Assembly (NCBI GenBank): GCA_964390795.1
Contig: CAYMLQ010000102.1
Span: 1-15,912, forward strand
DNA from: CAYMLQ01 sp964390795
GTDB taxonomy: Bacteria > Verrucomicrobiota > Kiritimatiellia > RFP12 > UBA1067
Direction of reading: 5' to 3'
Length of the DNA stretch: 15,912 bases
Both the position numbers and the translations under genes were made by a program. Shown here piece after piece: positions 7,294 through 14,846 of this stretch. How positions within the stretch are numbered: the first letter of the stretch is position 1; every line of letters begins with the position of its first letter. The notes beneath the pieces were generated by a model, which worked only from the letters and a program-made list of their open reading frames with translations, ran no database searches and had not been told where the DNA came from.

Positions 7294-8922
7294 TCAAGGC
7301 TTTTTATCGGCGACCGGCGACCGGCGCTTCATGATCTGAAGCACCGTGCAGTGCTGCCCGAAATCGGGCACTTCCTGAACGCGGTCATAGTTCTTTCCCA
7401 GCAGGCTCAAAAACAGCTGGACGTCCTCCGGCGGAACCTCGTCCATCACCGGCGAACGGATCGCGAGCCCGTAGCCGCTGAACGCCGCCACGCGACAGGG
7501 CGCAGAGGCTAGCAGCGCCGTGAGGCGGTTCTTGTTCATGACATGGAAGCGCGCGGCCTCCGCATCGGCCAGATCGGGAAAGTATCCGAACGGCCCCATC
7601 TCCAGCCCTTCCGGCACCCGCAGTCCGGTCTCGACCGCGAGGTAGGTGTCCTGCGTCAACAGCAGAGGGTCGCGCTCCGAAAGCGTCCGGATGTCGCGCG
7701 CCGTCTGCCGCAGCAGAGCCAGGTCGGACTGCGGTTTGCGGACCGCCCAGAAGCGGTCCTGCCTCACCACAAACCAATCCTGAACGAGCGGCGAAGCGAA
7801 CGTCCCGGCCAGCGTGGCCATCACCCAAAACAGGCAGATGCCGCCGCGCAGAGCCCCTGATGAGGTGCTGTTCGCAGCCCACCCCGCCAGTGCGGCAGCC
7901 AGCAGCCCCATGACCGGCACCTGATAGTCGTCATACGGGTACGGGCTGGCGAGCTGTAGGAGAAACACGCCCAGAAAGGCGCAGGCCCACAGGGACGGCC
8001 ACACCATGCCGCGGTAGACGATGCCTGTCGGCTCCACGTCCGAGACCTGGGCACCCGCACGGGTGCCGCGATGCAGACGGAAGATCGCAAGCGCCAGACC
8101 CAGCAGGCAGAGCGGCAGATACGCCCGAACCGTTCGCGCCAGCGAGCCGGCCATGAAGAACAGGTCGCGCCCGCCTCTCGCCACATGGAAGCTCTGCGCG
8201 AAGAGAAACGGCTCGCGCGCCTCCAGCAGCGCCGGCCCATAGACCATCACCAGGCCCAGCGCGCCGCCCAGCGAGAACCAGAAGAACGCAGCCCCCGTCT
8301 TGCGGTAGGTGACCAGCAGCCAGAGCGCCGTCACCGGCAGCAAAACGCCCAGCGAAAGCCGCGTGCCCGCCGCCAGAGCCACCAGCAGGCCGGCGGGCAA
8401 CGCCCACATGCTGGACATCTGGGACCGTGTCTTCTTTCGACGCGAGAGCCCGAGCGACAGCGTCAGATAGCCGGCCATCACCAGACAGCCACCCAGCGCA
8501 TACGTCTTGGGAATCGTGGTGAAATAGACGTGGTACAGGTTACAGGCGGTCAGCGCGAAGCCCATGATGCCGGCCTCTGCCGCCCGCTGCGAGGGCACCG
8601 CCCGACGCGCCAGCAGACCGGCCAGCACACACCCGAGCAGCCCGAAAAAGACCGTCATCAGCCTTCCGCCCAAAACGCCGTAAGGCGACCACAGACGGGC
8701 CAGCAGTCCGTATACGTGCGGCATGACGGGCCCTTGGGTGAAGAAGAAGTCGCGGTACGGAACCGCGCCCGACGCGACGCTGCGAGCCGCGTAGAGATAC
8801 CACCCCTCGTCCTGATTCAGATTACCGAACCACGTCGCAAAGCCATACAGACAGAGCGCTGCCCCGACAGACAGCCCGAGCGACACCCACAGGCAAATTT
8901 GATGACCCCATTTGCGAAGCAT
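7294..8922 (-). CDS. Polytopic membrane glycosyltransferase, GT39/ArnT-like (GT-C fold)
   Basis: The 542-residue protein is mostly hydrophobic with roughly ten or more membrane segments in the first 380 residues and a more soluble C-terminal part. After the first membrane segment (about 11-30) comes NQDEGWYLYAARSVASG, with the acidic pair Asp38-Glu39, followed by PYRDFFFTQGP. A DE pair in the first external loop followed by a PYRDF-like motif is characteristic of GT-C enzymes that take sugars from polyprenyl phosphates. Substrate and acceptor cannot be read from the sequence; lipid, polysaccharide or protein glycosylation in the envelope are all possible. A strong GGGGGAAGG ribosome binding site lies just upstream of the ATG. 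It immediately precedes dxs, which supplies precursors for polyprenyl carriers, but that pairing may be coincidental. Confidence 0.8.
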   Translation of the reverse strand: MLRKWGHQICLWVSLGLSVGAALCLYGFATWFGNLNQDEGWYLYAARSVASGAVPYRDFFFTQGPVMPHVYGLLARLWSPYGVLGGRLMTVFFGLLGCVLAGLLARRAVPSQRAAEAGIMGFALTACNLYHVYFTTIPKTYALGGCLVMAGYLTLSLGLSRRKKTRSQMSSMWALPAGLLVALAAGTRLSLGVLLPVTALWLLVTYRKTGAAFFWFSLGGALGLVMVYGPALLEAREPFLFAQSFHVARGGRDLFFMAGSLARTVRAYLPLCLLGLALAIFRLHRGTRAGAQVSDVEPTGIVYRGMVWPSLWACAFLGVFLLQLASPYPYDDYQVPVMGLLAAALAGWAANSTSSGALRGGICLFWVMATLAGTFASPLVQDWFVVRQDRFWAVRKPQSDLALLRQTARDIRTLSERDPLLLTQDTYLAVETGLRVPEGLEMGPFGYFPDLADAEAARFHVMNKNRLTALLASAPCRVAAFSGYGLAIRSPVMDEVPPEDVQLFLSLLGKNYDRVQEVPDFGQHCTVLQIMKRRSPVADKKP

Positions 8923-8992
8923 GAACCTTCCCCCACGATCCGTACTAAAGATGGAAGTTTAGCACAACCGTTTGACTGGCCGCAATGCCGCA

Positions 8993-9877
8993 TCACCCGC
9001 GCGACTGCAACATCGCAGTCAATCCTTCCACCCCTACCTGATAGCCTTTGCCGCACATGTGGCAGAAGATCTGCGCCGGCCGGTTCTCCTGAACCAGCGC
9101 GGCCAAATCGCCGGTCGGCATACCCGACAGCATCGACTCGACCCGGCCCTGCGAGCAGCGGCAAGCAAACCGCAGTGGCTTCGGCTGCTGAAACACGCAG
9201 TCCTCAAGTCCGATCGTCTCGCAGAGCGCGGCCGGCGAGGCTGAGGCCTCAAGGCATTCGAGCACCGTCCCATCCTCGACATAGCGGGAGATACGGTTGA
9301 AAACCTCACGGTTTCCGTCGGGCAGGCACTCGATCAGCACACCGCGCGCGCCGTCGATAAAACCGCCGTACGCCAGCGCCGAGATCTGCACGAGCACCTG
9401 CCGCTGCAGCGACTGCCGGTAGTACTGCTCGAGCCCGCGGATCACCGAGGCCGGGCTCACGTCCGTGGAGCCGCTTGACAACATCTTGCCCGAGACCGAC
9501 CGGATGATCTGCACCTCGGCCAACTCGCCCAGCGCGGCCGAGGCGTCCAGCTCCTCACAGGCGTCCAAGTCGTTCATCACCTTGACCTGGGTGAAGCCCC
9601 TGAGTCCGCCGTCCGACGCCGCCTCTACCAGCACGCCGCCGATCGGCCCCGAAACCCGCAGACGCAGCGTCACCGTCTCGTCTGGCTGCGACAGCTCCGC
9701 ACCCAGCAGCGCGACGCCGGCCAGCGCTTCGGCCTGAATCAGACCCGCCGTCGGGCCGCACAGATGGCTGCGCTCCAGCTCGCGCGCGGAATCCGTGACC
9801 TCCACATGCACGACCGTGATTCTGGCTGAGGGTGAAAAAGCCGATGTCAAGCTGTCGGCGACTTTGGACATGATCAT
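8993..9877 (-). CDS. hslO: Redox-regulated chaperone Hsp33
   Basis: Hsp33 is a cytosolic holdase activated by oxidative unfolding; it binds zinc through four cysteines when reduced. The 294-residue protein has the usual length. The C-terminal zinc-binding pattern is intact: Cys239 and Cys241 in FACRC, then Cys272 and Cys275 in FCHMC, matching the family's CxC...CxxC arrangement. The N-terminal core contains GPTAGLIQAEALAG near 41-54 and the GGVLVEAASDGGLRGF strand region near 80-95, typical of the family. The start is uncertain between ATG codons at 9877 and 9871, which differ by two residues; GAGGA lies about 13 bases upstream of the first. It sits 34 bases after the unknown kinase-like gene and may share its transcript. 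Confidence 0.95.
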   Translation of the reverse strand: MIMSKVADSLTSAFSPSARITVVHVEVTDSARELERSHLCGPTAGLIQAEALAGVALLGAELSQPDETVTLRLRVSGPIGGVLVEAASDGGLRGFTQVKVMNDLDACEELDASAALGELAEVQIIRSVSGKMLSSGSTDVSPASVIRGLEQYYRQSLQRQVLVQISALAYGGFIDGARGVLIECLPDGNREVFNRISRYVEDGTVLECLEASASPAALCETIGLEDCVFQQPKPLRFACRCSQGRVESMLSGMPTGDLAALVQENRPAQIFCHMCGKGYQVGVEGLTAMLQSRG

Positions 9878-9911
9878 AAACTATCTCGTTTCCTCGGCAC
9901 CGCCGTCCGGG

Positions 9912-12020
9912 TTACAGCCGCGCCTCTGCCGCGTCCGCCTTCTCGGCGAGCGCCTTCACTTTATCAACGAACAAGACGCGAAGCGGCTCCAACCTCCGAA
10001 CCTGACGCTCAAGGGACCAAAGCGCGAAGCGCCACTTTTTGACGAACCCGTAATTTTGGCGCAGCTTGGGGTCGAACTCGTCAAACTGTTCGCGGCGCAC
10101 CGAATAGCTCCAGTGCATCTCGCGCGTCTTGAACTCGAACCCGTCAAAGAAGCGGTTCGCCAGCTCCTCCAGACCCACCGCCGCGCAATGCTTGAGCCAA
10201 TAACGGTACAGCACCTTCGAATAGCACCCGAAGTAGAAATCGAACAGCGTGTTCAGGTTGTCTTCGGAATAGGACGTGTCGGGCCAGCCGAAGGAACCGC
10301 GAATCGAACACAGCATGACGCGCATCGGCATCTCTCGCTTGCTCTGGATGTCATACCCGAAATCGAAAATCTCTTTGCCCTCGCCGAACCGGCAGCTCTG
10401 GGTCTCCGGGAGGTACTTCTTGGAGACCAGATTCTGCGCTGCAGCGTCGCCCAAGAGCCCCCCCAGCGCCAACACGACTTCGGGGTCTTTCTCCGCCTCG
10501 CTGCCGCCGAATTCGCCGTCGCGATGGAACATGCGCGCCGGAATGTCGTCCAGCGGCTCGCCCGCACACCGGTTGCGGATAAAGTAATTCATCTCCCGGC
10601 CCACGCGGCTGTCCAGCCGCATCAGCAGACGGTACTCGCCGTAATTCACGCCCAGCGACTTGAAGGCGTGTACGCGCGCCAGCATGTAGCTGCCGTACCC
10701 CGGCATCGTCAGAGCCAGGCGTTTCTCGATCAGACTCGTGCAGAGCGGGCGGCGATTGGTCTTGAACACGATTTCCCGCGTGATGCCGGCCCCCAGCGGC
10801 ACGTCGCTGGAGGAGCGAACCTCATAGATGTTGACGTACTCGATAGACTCGTCCTGGCTCATCATCTGCTCGACGTTGGCGAGCAGCACGCGGGTGCGCT
10901 CGTCCGCGCCCGGATGGAAGTCGGGACGCCCGCCGCGGAAGGTGGCGCCCGGCAGCGCGGTGCGCCGGTCGTCGAACGCCGGTGCCACCGAGTCGGACTC
11001 CCCCGAATAGACCGCACCCGTCAGGTGCATGTAGAGCGTCTCGATGAAGTCGTCGCTGGTGTCGTCCGCGAGCTGCGGGCGCTCGAGGGAGGCCTTGAAC
11101 AGCGCATCGATGCACTGCAGGCGCATCGCCACCTCCTCCGGCGTCAGGCGCATCAGGGCGATGCCCTCCATGAGCTTCTCCAGCTCGGGAACCAGGCGCT
11201 GGAAGGCCTCGCCCCGGCGTAGCCCGAAAAGCTCGACCTCATGATGGCCGTGAAACTTGAGCGACCGCATGCAGGAGCGCACGTCGCCCTCAAAAATCGA
11301 CACCAGTTCGCGCAGGCACTCGACGAACTGCGCGTAGTCGCTCGCCACCCGCGCGACCAGCTTGTGGAAGTCGCTGTACGACAGGAAGTGCACGCCTTTC
11401 GCGCTGTGATAGTACCTCAACCCCGAGTTGATGCGCGTCCGGCTCGCCGTGGTGGCCAGCTCCATCTCCCGCCGCGTCCACGCCAGCGGCTTGATGCGCC
11501 ACTCCTGCCCCTGCCGCCTGTAATACTCCAGCGTCGCATCGTTGCGCTCGGCCATGACGACCTCGTCGAGCGTGAACCCGATGCTCTGTAGCCACTCGTC
11601 CGCCGACTTGACCAAGGCGGCCGGAACATCGCGCTGAGAGATTTCGATTTTGCCGTCCACCACATTGGCGCAGACGATGTTGCTCCTGAGCAGACGGCTG
11701 CGCTGAGTGGCTGCCACGCGGCCCAGATTCCAGAGCTGGCCCGACAGCAGCGGCATGGCGGCCACCGTGTGGTTGCCGGATGTCAGCGTTAGAACGTGCC
11801 CGCTCGCCCCCCTTACCAGGTCCTGCTTGCGCACGATCAGCATCGGCGTGTGATCATCCTTGCTCTTCCAGACATCCTTCTCGAAAACAAACGTGTCGCC
11901 ACCCCAGTCGAACCCGTAAAAGACGCGCACATGCCCCATGGCCTTCAGCGTCACGTGCGTCGGCCGGTGCCGGGACTCACGCCTCACGCGCGTTATAAAA
12001 TGATTCATGGAGGTGTTCAT
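9912..12020 (-). CDS. Large unknown protein with a protein-kinase-like C-terminal half
   Basis: I do not recognise this 702-residue protein as any named family. No signal peptide or membrane segment is visible, so it is probably cytosolic. The N-terminal 400 residues show no familiar motif. The C-terminal half carries, in the right order and at plausible distances, features resembling a protein-kinase-like active site: Gly410-x-Gly412 in PLGAGITREIVFK with Lys420; a hinge-like hydrophobic strand YRLLMRLD at 463-470 followed by GEPLDDIP at 487-494; Asp525 and Asn530 spaced as in the HxDxxxxN catalytic loop (GDAAAQN); and a DFG triplet at 553-555 in EIFDFGYD. His before the catalytic Asp is absent. 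Kinase activity is therefore an inference from motifs only. The start could be Met1 or Met5 (12008); neither has a strong ribosome binding site. It lies 44 bases after the fused MurU/AmgK-like gene. Confidence 0.75.
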   Translation of the reverse strand: MNTSMNHFITRVRRESRHRPTHVTLKAMGHVRVFYGFDWGGDTFVFEKDVWKSKDDHTPMLIVRKQDLVRGASGHVLTLTSGNHTVAAMPLLSGQLWNLGRVAATQRSRLLRSNIVCANVVDGKIEISQRDVPAALVKSADEWLQSIGFTLDEVVMAERNDATLEYYRRQGQEWRIKPLAWTRREMELATTASRTRINSGLRYYHSAKGVHFLSYSDFHKLVARVASDYAQFVECLRELVSIFEGDVRSCMRSLKFHGHHEVELFGLRRGEAFQRLVPELEKLMEGIALMRLTPEEVAMRLQCIDALFKASLERPQLADDTSDDFIETLYMHLTGAVYSGESDSVAPAFDDRRTALPGATFRGGRPDFHPGADERTRVLLANVEQMMSQDESIEYVNIYEVRSSSDVPLGAGITREIVFKTNRRPLCTSLIEKRLALTMPGYGSYMLARVHAFKSLGVNYGEYRLLMRLDSRVGREMNYFIRNRCAGEPLDDIPARMFHRDGEFGGSEAEKDPEVVLALGGLLGDAAAQNLVSKKYLPETQSCRFGEGKEIFDFGYDIQSKREMPMRVMLCSIRGSFGWPDTSYSEDNLNTLFDFYFGCYSKVLYRYWLKHCAAVGLEELANRFFDGFEFKTREMHWSYSVRREQFDEFDPKLRQNYGFVKKWRFALWSLERQVRRLEPLRVLFVDKVKALAEKADAAEARL

Positions 12021-12064
12021 GTGCCGCCGCTCAGTTCCTTAATGAACCCCGTTCGTCCACTCCG

Positions 12065-13987
12065 CTAGGTGCCGCACCGGCTCTGTTCCCGGGCGATCAG
12101 CTCCTCGGCCAAACCGCCCAACTTTTCGAGCCCGCACGCATCCGCCGCCTCCAAGAGATTTTCCAGCGCAGGCAGGATGTGCCGAACAAAACCGGGCTGG
12201 CCGACCCCGGCCAACCGCCCATACGCGCCCAGCGCCTGAACCAACCGCTGCACCGCCCCATCAAAAAACAGCTCCACAGCCTCGGGATGCTCCGGATAAC
12301 ACGAGCCGTAGTACGCGGCGAGCCGGGCGCGAAATAAAGGGGTTAGTTTAACATAAGGGTCGTACAAAAGTGAAGCGAGATCATAGGCGGCGGCTCCCAG
12401 CCGCATGCCCTGAAAATCGATAAAGGCAAAACGCAGCCCGCGGAACAGGATGTTGCTGGACTGGAAATCGCGGTGTACCACCACCTGCCGGGCCTTCCCC
12501 AACCGCTCGGCAACACCCAGCAGTTCGCGCGTAACCTCCTCCGGCAGAGCCTCGTAACCGTAGCGTTCGACCAGCAGCTGTTCCTCGAAAAGCCGGTGCT
12601 CCCACGCATAGAGCGCCGCGTCGAACGGCGGCTCTAGCGCCGTGCCGGACGTCTCGACCGCCCGCGTCCCTTCGCGGTGCAATCTGGCCAGCGCCTCGAC
12701 CACGGACCGATACCACGCCTCCGCGTGTCCCGGACGCCGCTCCATGCGCTGCTGCAGGGAATCGTCGCCCCAGTCCTCCAATACTAGGCAGCGCGACGCG
12801 GGCAGATCCGCCAACACCGCCGGCACCGGCACGCCCGCGGCGGCCAAGACCGCCGCATGACCGCTGTAACGCACATTCTCCGAACGCTCAAGCGAGTAGC
12901 GGATGTAGATCGCCGAGGCCCGCTCCGAGTAAAGCCGCCAGAACGAGCGGTTCGAGCCCCGCGTTCCAAGAAACGCCGCCGCCGTGGTTTCCGGCTGCCA
13001 CCCCAACGCCGCCAGCGCGCCCGGCAGCGCCTCGTCCTCCACATCGGCCGCACGGATGCAGACGGCCCCGTCAAGCGTGCCTCCGACCGAGCCGCCCGCG
13101 ACCACCGCGCGGGTCAGCGCGCTGCCGTCCGCAACGGACGACCGGCCGCTGACAATGCTGTCGCACCCCGTCACGCCCGCGCCGACCGTGACGTCCGCGC
13201 CCACACAGAAGAACCGCGCCTCGCCTGCCCCGCAGCGGTCCGCGCGCGCGTCGTAAAGCCCGCCGCCGCCCTTGCCGGCTTTCGCCAGGCGCTTGACCTC
13301 GCCGTGAATGCGCAGGTAGGCCTCAACCGTGCCCGCGTCGTCCCAGTAGCTGCCCGGCACAGCCACGCCGTCAACAAAGAGGTTCTGCCCCATGGCCTGC
13401 TCATAGGCCTCCACCAGCGTGCAGAAAGGGCGCTCCGGCAGATGGTCGAACAGGCGGGGCGAGATGAGCTGAAGGCCGCAGAAGGTGGAGGTGCCCGGTA
13501 CGCCGGGCGTCGGGCTCCGGTAACACGTGATGCGCCCCCGTCGGTCCGTCTCGACCGTGCGCGGCCCTTTTTTCGGCTCCAGCCAGGCCGCCGCCAAACC
13601 ATCCCCCGCCTCAAAAGCCTGCATCAGCGGGGACGGATCAAGCGCCGCAGCGATATCGGCGTTCGCCACCCAAAACGGCTCCGTGTCGAAAAAGGAGCGC
13701 AGCGGACGCAAGGCTCCGCCGGTGCCGAGAATCTCAGGCTCATAGGCGGCGCGAATCTTCGCCTGTCCCTGACGCGCCGCCAGGTACGCACGGATCTTCT
13801 CGGGCTGCCAGTGCAGGTTCACGGCGACCTCTTCGACCCCCCAGGCCTCGAGGAGACGCAGCAGGTGCTCGAGCAGAGGCACGTTCCAGAGCGGCAGAAG
13901 CGGCTTCGGGCACGCCGCCGTAAGCGGGCGCAGCCGCGTCCCCAGCCCTGCAGCCAAAACCAACGCTTTCTTCGGTGCCTGCATCAT
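12065..13987 (-). CDS. Fused sugar-1-phosphate nucleotidyltransferase and APH-type kinase, MurU-AmgK-like
   Basis: Two enzymes are joined in one 640-residue chain. Residues 1 to about 235 are a nucleotidyltransferase: LAAGLGTRLRPLT at 11-23, CPKPLLPL with Lys28, GTGGAL at 88-93, NAD at 109-111 and WDDAGTVEAY at 215-224. Residues about 335-625 are an aminoglycoside-phosphotransferase-like kinase: HRDFQSSNILF at 505-515 holds the catalytic Asp, and FIDFQG at 522-527 the metal-binding Asp. The DFQ form is usual in AmgK, which phosphorylates MurNAc or GlcNAc at the anomeric position; MurU then makes the UDP-sugar. In Pseudomonas these are separate neighbouring genes of cell-wall recycling. A choline kinase/cytidylyltransferase pair is a less likely alternative. 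Between the halves, about 255-315 resembles a short left-handed beta-helix. The ATG at 13987 overlaps the folB stop (ATGA); an open frame continues upstream to 14131 but lacks the family start. Confidence 0.85.
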   Translation of the reverse strand: MMQAPKKALVLAAGLGTRLRPLTAACPKPLLPLWNVPLLEHLLRLLEAWGVEEVAVNLHWQPEKIRAYLAARQGQAKIRAAYEPEILGTGGALRPLRSFFDTEPFWVANADIAAALDPSPLMQAFEAGDGLAAAWLEPKKGPRTVETDRRGRITCYRSPTPGVPGTSTFCGLQLISPRLFDHLPERPFCTLVEAYEQAMGQNLFVDGVAVPGSYWDDAGTVEAYLRIHGEVKRLAKAGKGGGGLYDARADRCGAGEARFFCVGADVTVGAGVTGCDSIVSGRSSVADGSALTRAVVAGGSVGGTLDGAVCIRAADVEDEALPGALAALGWQPETTAAAFLGTRGSNRSFWRLYSERASAIYIRYSLERSENVRYSGHAAVLAAAGVPVPAVLADLPASRCLVLEDWGDDSLQQRMERRPGHAEAWYRSVVEALARLHREGTRAVETSGTALEPPFDAALYAWEHRLFEEQLLVERYGYEALPEEVTRELLGVAERLGKARQVVVHRDFQSSNILFRGLRFAFIDFQGMRLGAAAYDLASLLYDPYVKLTPLFRARLAAYYGSCYPEHPEAVELFFDGAVQRLVQALGAYGRLAGVGQPGFVRHILPALENLLEAADACGLEKLGGLAEELIAREQSRCGT

Positions 13988-14361
13988 GACGCGGCACCCG
14001 TCCTGCTGCGCGTGATCGTGACCGCCGCCGCACGCAGTCCCTCGATGACGCCTGGCTTCTCGACCCTGACGCGGGCCGACGCCACGCGCGGGTCGGCGAG
14101 ACAGGCCTGGGCCGCACACTCCGCGGCGCACTCGATCATGTGGCAGCGCGCACCCTGCAGGGCCGCCCGGATCTCAGCCGCCAAAACCGCGTAATCCACC
14201 GTGTCGCGCACCGCATCGCTCGCGCAGGCAGCCGACAGGTCGAGCGCCAGCGATACGTCCAGCGTCAGCCGCTGCTCGCGGCTGCGCTCGTCCGGCCGGT
14301 CGCCGATGACGCACGCCACCTCCAGCCCGCACAACTCCAACCGGTCTTCCCGTTCTGACAT
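13984..14361 (-). CDS. folB: Dihydroneopterin aldolase family protein
   Basis: FolB cleaves 7,8-dihydroneopterin to 6-hydroxymethyl-dihydropterin and glycolaldehyde in folate synthesis; it is a small cytosolic octameric enzyme. The 125-residue protein fits the family length. Recognisable motifs are VIGDRPDERSREQ at 18-30, corresponding to the GxxxxER...Q segment with the pterin-binding Glu region, DTVDYAVLAAEI at 53-64, and VEKPG at 100-104 with the conserved Lys102. The related epimerase FolX shares the fold and is not fully excluded. I chose the ATG at 14361 because GGAAGG ends eight bases upstream; the ATG at 14367 would leave only two bases. Its stop overlaps the start of the MurU-AmgK-like fusion by four bases, so the two are probably translationally coupled, an association I do not know from other genomes. 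Confidence 0.88.
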   Translation of the reverse strand: MSEREDRLELCGLEVACVIGDRPDERSREQRLTLDVSLALDLSAACASDAVRDTVDYAVLAAEIRAALQGARCHMIECAAECAAQACLADPRVASARVRVEKPGVIEGLRAAAVTITRSRTGAAS

Positions 14362-14480
14362 TCTCATTGCCTTCCGTCTCTGATAACAGGGACACCCTTG
14401 TCCGGTCAAAAGGGGCAGAAGCGGCTCCGCTCCCAAACGCCGACACCCCTCACCTGCCCTGCCCGTCCCGTTTGATGAGC

Positions 14481-14509
14481 ATCATGCCGAACCCCGCTGC
14501 CCCTGTCAA
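14481..14509 (-). promoter_or_regulatory. Candidate promoter for folB and downstream genes
   Basis: Read on the minus strand, a perfect -35 TTGACA (14504-14509) is followed after 17 bases by CATGAT (14481-14486), which matches four of six -10 positions. Transcription would start near 14474, giving a leader of about 110 bases before folB. The perfect -35 and ideal spacing favour it; the weak -10 keeps it tentative. Confidence 0.35.
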
Positions 14510-14542
14510 CCCTAGCCCTCGGATTACTCCCTGATATTTCAC

Positions 14543-14572
14543 TTGCCGTAAATACAGCAATACAGCTAAGAT
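14543..14572 (+). promoter_or_regulatory. Candidate vapBC promoter, possibly giving a leaderless message
   Basis: TTGCCG at 14543-14548 and TAAGAT at 14567-14572 are 18 bases apart and resemble a sigma-70 promoter (four of six at each box). Initiation six to eight bases after the -10 would fall on or next to the vapB ATG at 14580. No ribosome binding site is visible upstream of that ATG, which agrees with a leaderless message. Confidence 0.4.
14551..14566. repeat. Tandem 8-base repeat between the vapBC -35 and -10
   Basis: AATACAGC occurs twice in perfect tandem at 14551-14558 and 14559-14566, filling most of the spacer of the candidate vapBC promoter. VapB antitoxins autoregulate by binding their own promoter through ribbon-helix-helix or similar domains, often at repeated half-sites. 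This repeat is a natural candidate for that operator, but binding is inferred. Confidence 0.4.
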
Positions 14573-14579
14573 ACACGCC

Positions 14580-14846
14580 ATGAAAGCAACACTGGAAATC
14601 CCTGATGTTCTGTATCGGAGGGTTAAAGCCAAAAGCGCACTGGCGGGCCACCCGGTCCGAGAGGTTGCGATCCGCCTTTTCTCCGACTGGGTGGACGAAC
14701 CTGCTAAGCCTGCCCCTGTGCTTTCGGAGGCACCTCAGATATTACCGCCCTGGTTCGGCGTAGCCCAGGCCTATGCAAGAAAAGCCAAGCGGCACGACAT
14801 GGCGTCGGTGCGTGAAAGCATCGCCCAGGCGAGTGCCCGGCAATGA
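14580..14846 (+). CDS. vapB: VapB-like antitoxin
   Basis: This 88-residue protein precedes and overlaps a PIN-domain toxin, which identifies it as the probable antitoxin. The N-terminal 38 residues look like a ribbon-helix-helix DNA-binding unit: a beta strand MKATLEIPDVLYRRV followed by two helices, with GHPVREVAIRLF in the second half. The C-terminal part (about 40-88), with aromatic PPWFG near 52-56 and a basic helix, would wrap around the toxin and block its active site. In the pair it would also repress its own promoter. There is no visible ribosome binding site before the ATG, in keeping with a leaderless start. Its TGA overlaps the toxin ATG (ATGA). The role follows from context and fold pattern; the exact antitoxin subfamily is not determined. 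Confidence 0.75.
   Translation: MKATLEIPDVLYRRVKAKSALAGHPVREVAIRLFSDWVDEPAKPAPVLSEAPQILPPWFGVAQAYARKAKRHDMASVRESIAQASARQ

Noticed and set aside
9003..9020. Hairpin GACTGC/GCAGTC near the end of hslO considered as a terminator
   Set aside because: It lies inside the hslO coding region and no T-run follows on the minus strand.
8071..9300. Plus-strand open frame of 409 codons opposite the glycosyltransferase and hslO
   Set aside because: It crosses an intergenic gap between two supported minus-strand genes and shows no motif.
9795..11222. Plus-strand open frame of 475 codons opposite hslO and the kinase-like gene
   Set aside because: It spans the boundary between two minus-strand genes and has no domain; high GC explains the long frame.
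12857..14194. Plus-strand open frame of 445 codons opposite the fusion and folB
   Set aside because: It is an Arg/Ala-rich shadow across two recognised genes.
14390..14403. Hairpin GGACA/TGTCC upstream of folB considered as a terminator or riboswitch
   Set aside because: The stem is only five bases, no T-run follows, and there is no larger conserved RNA structure that I can see.
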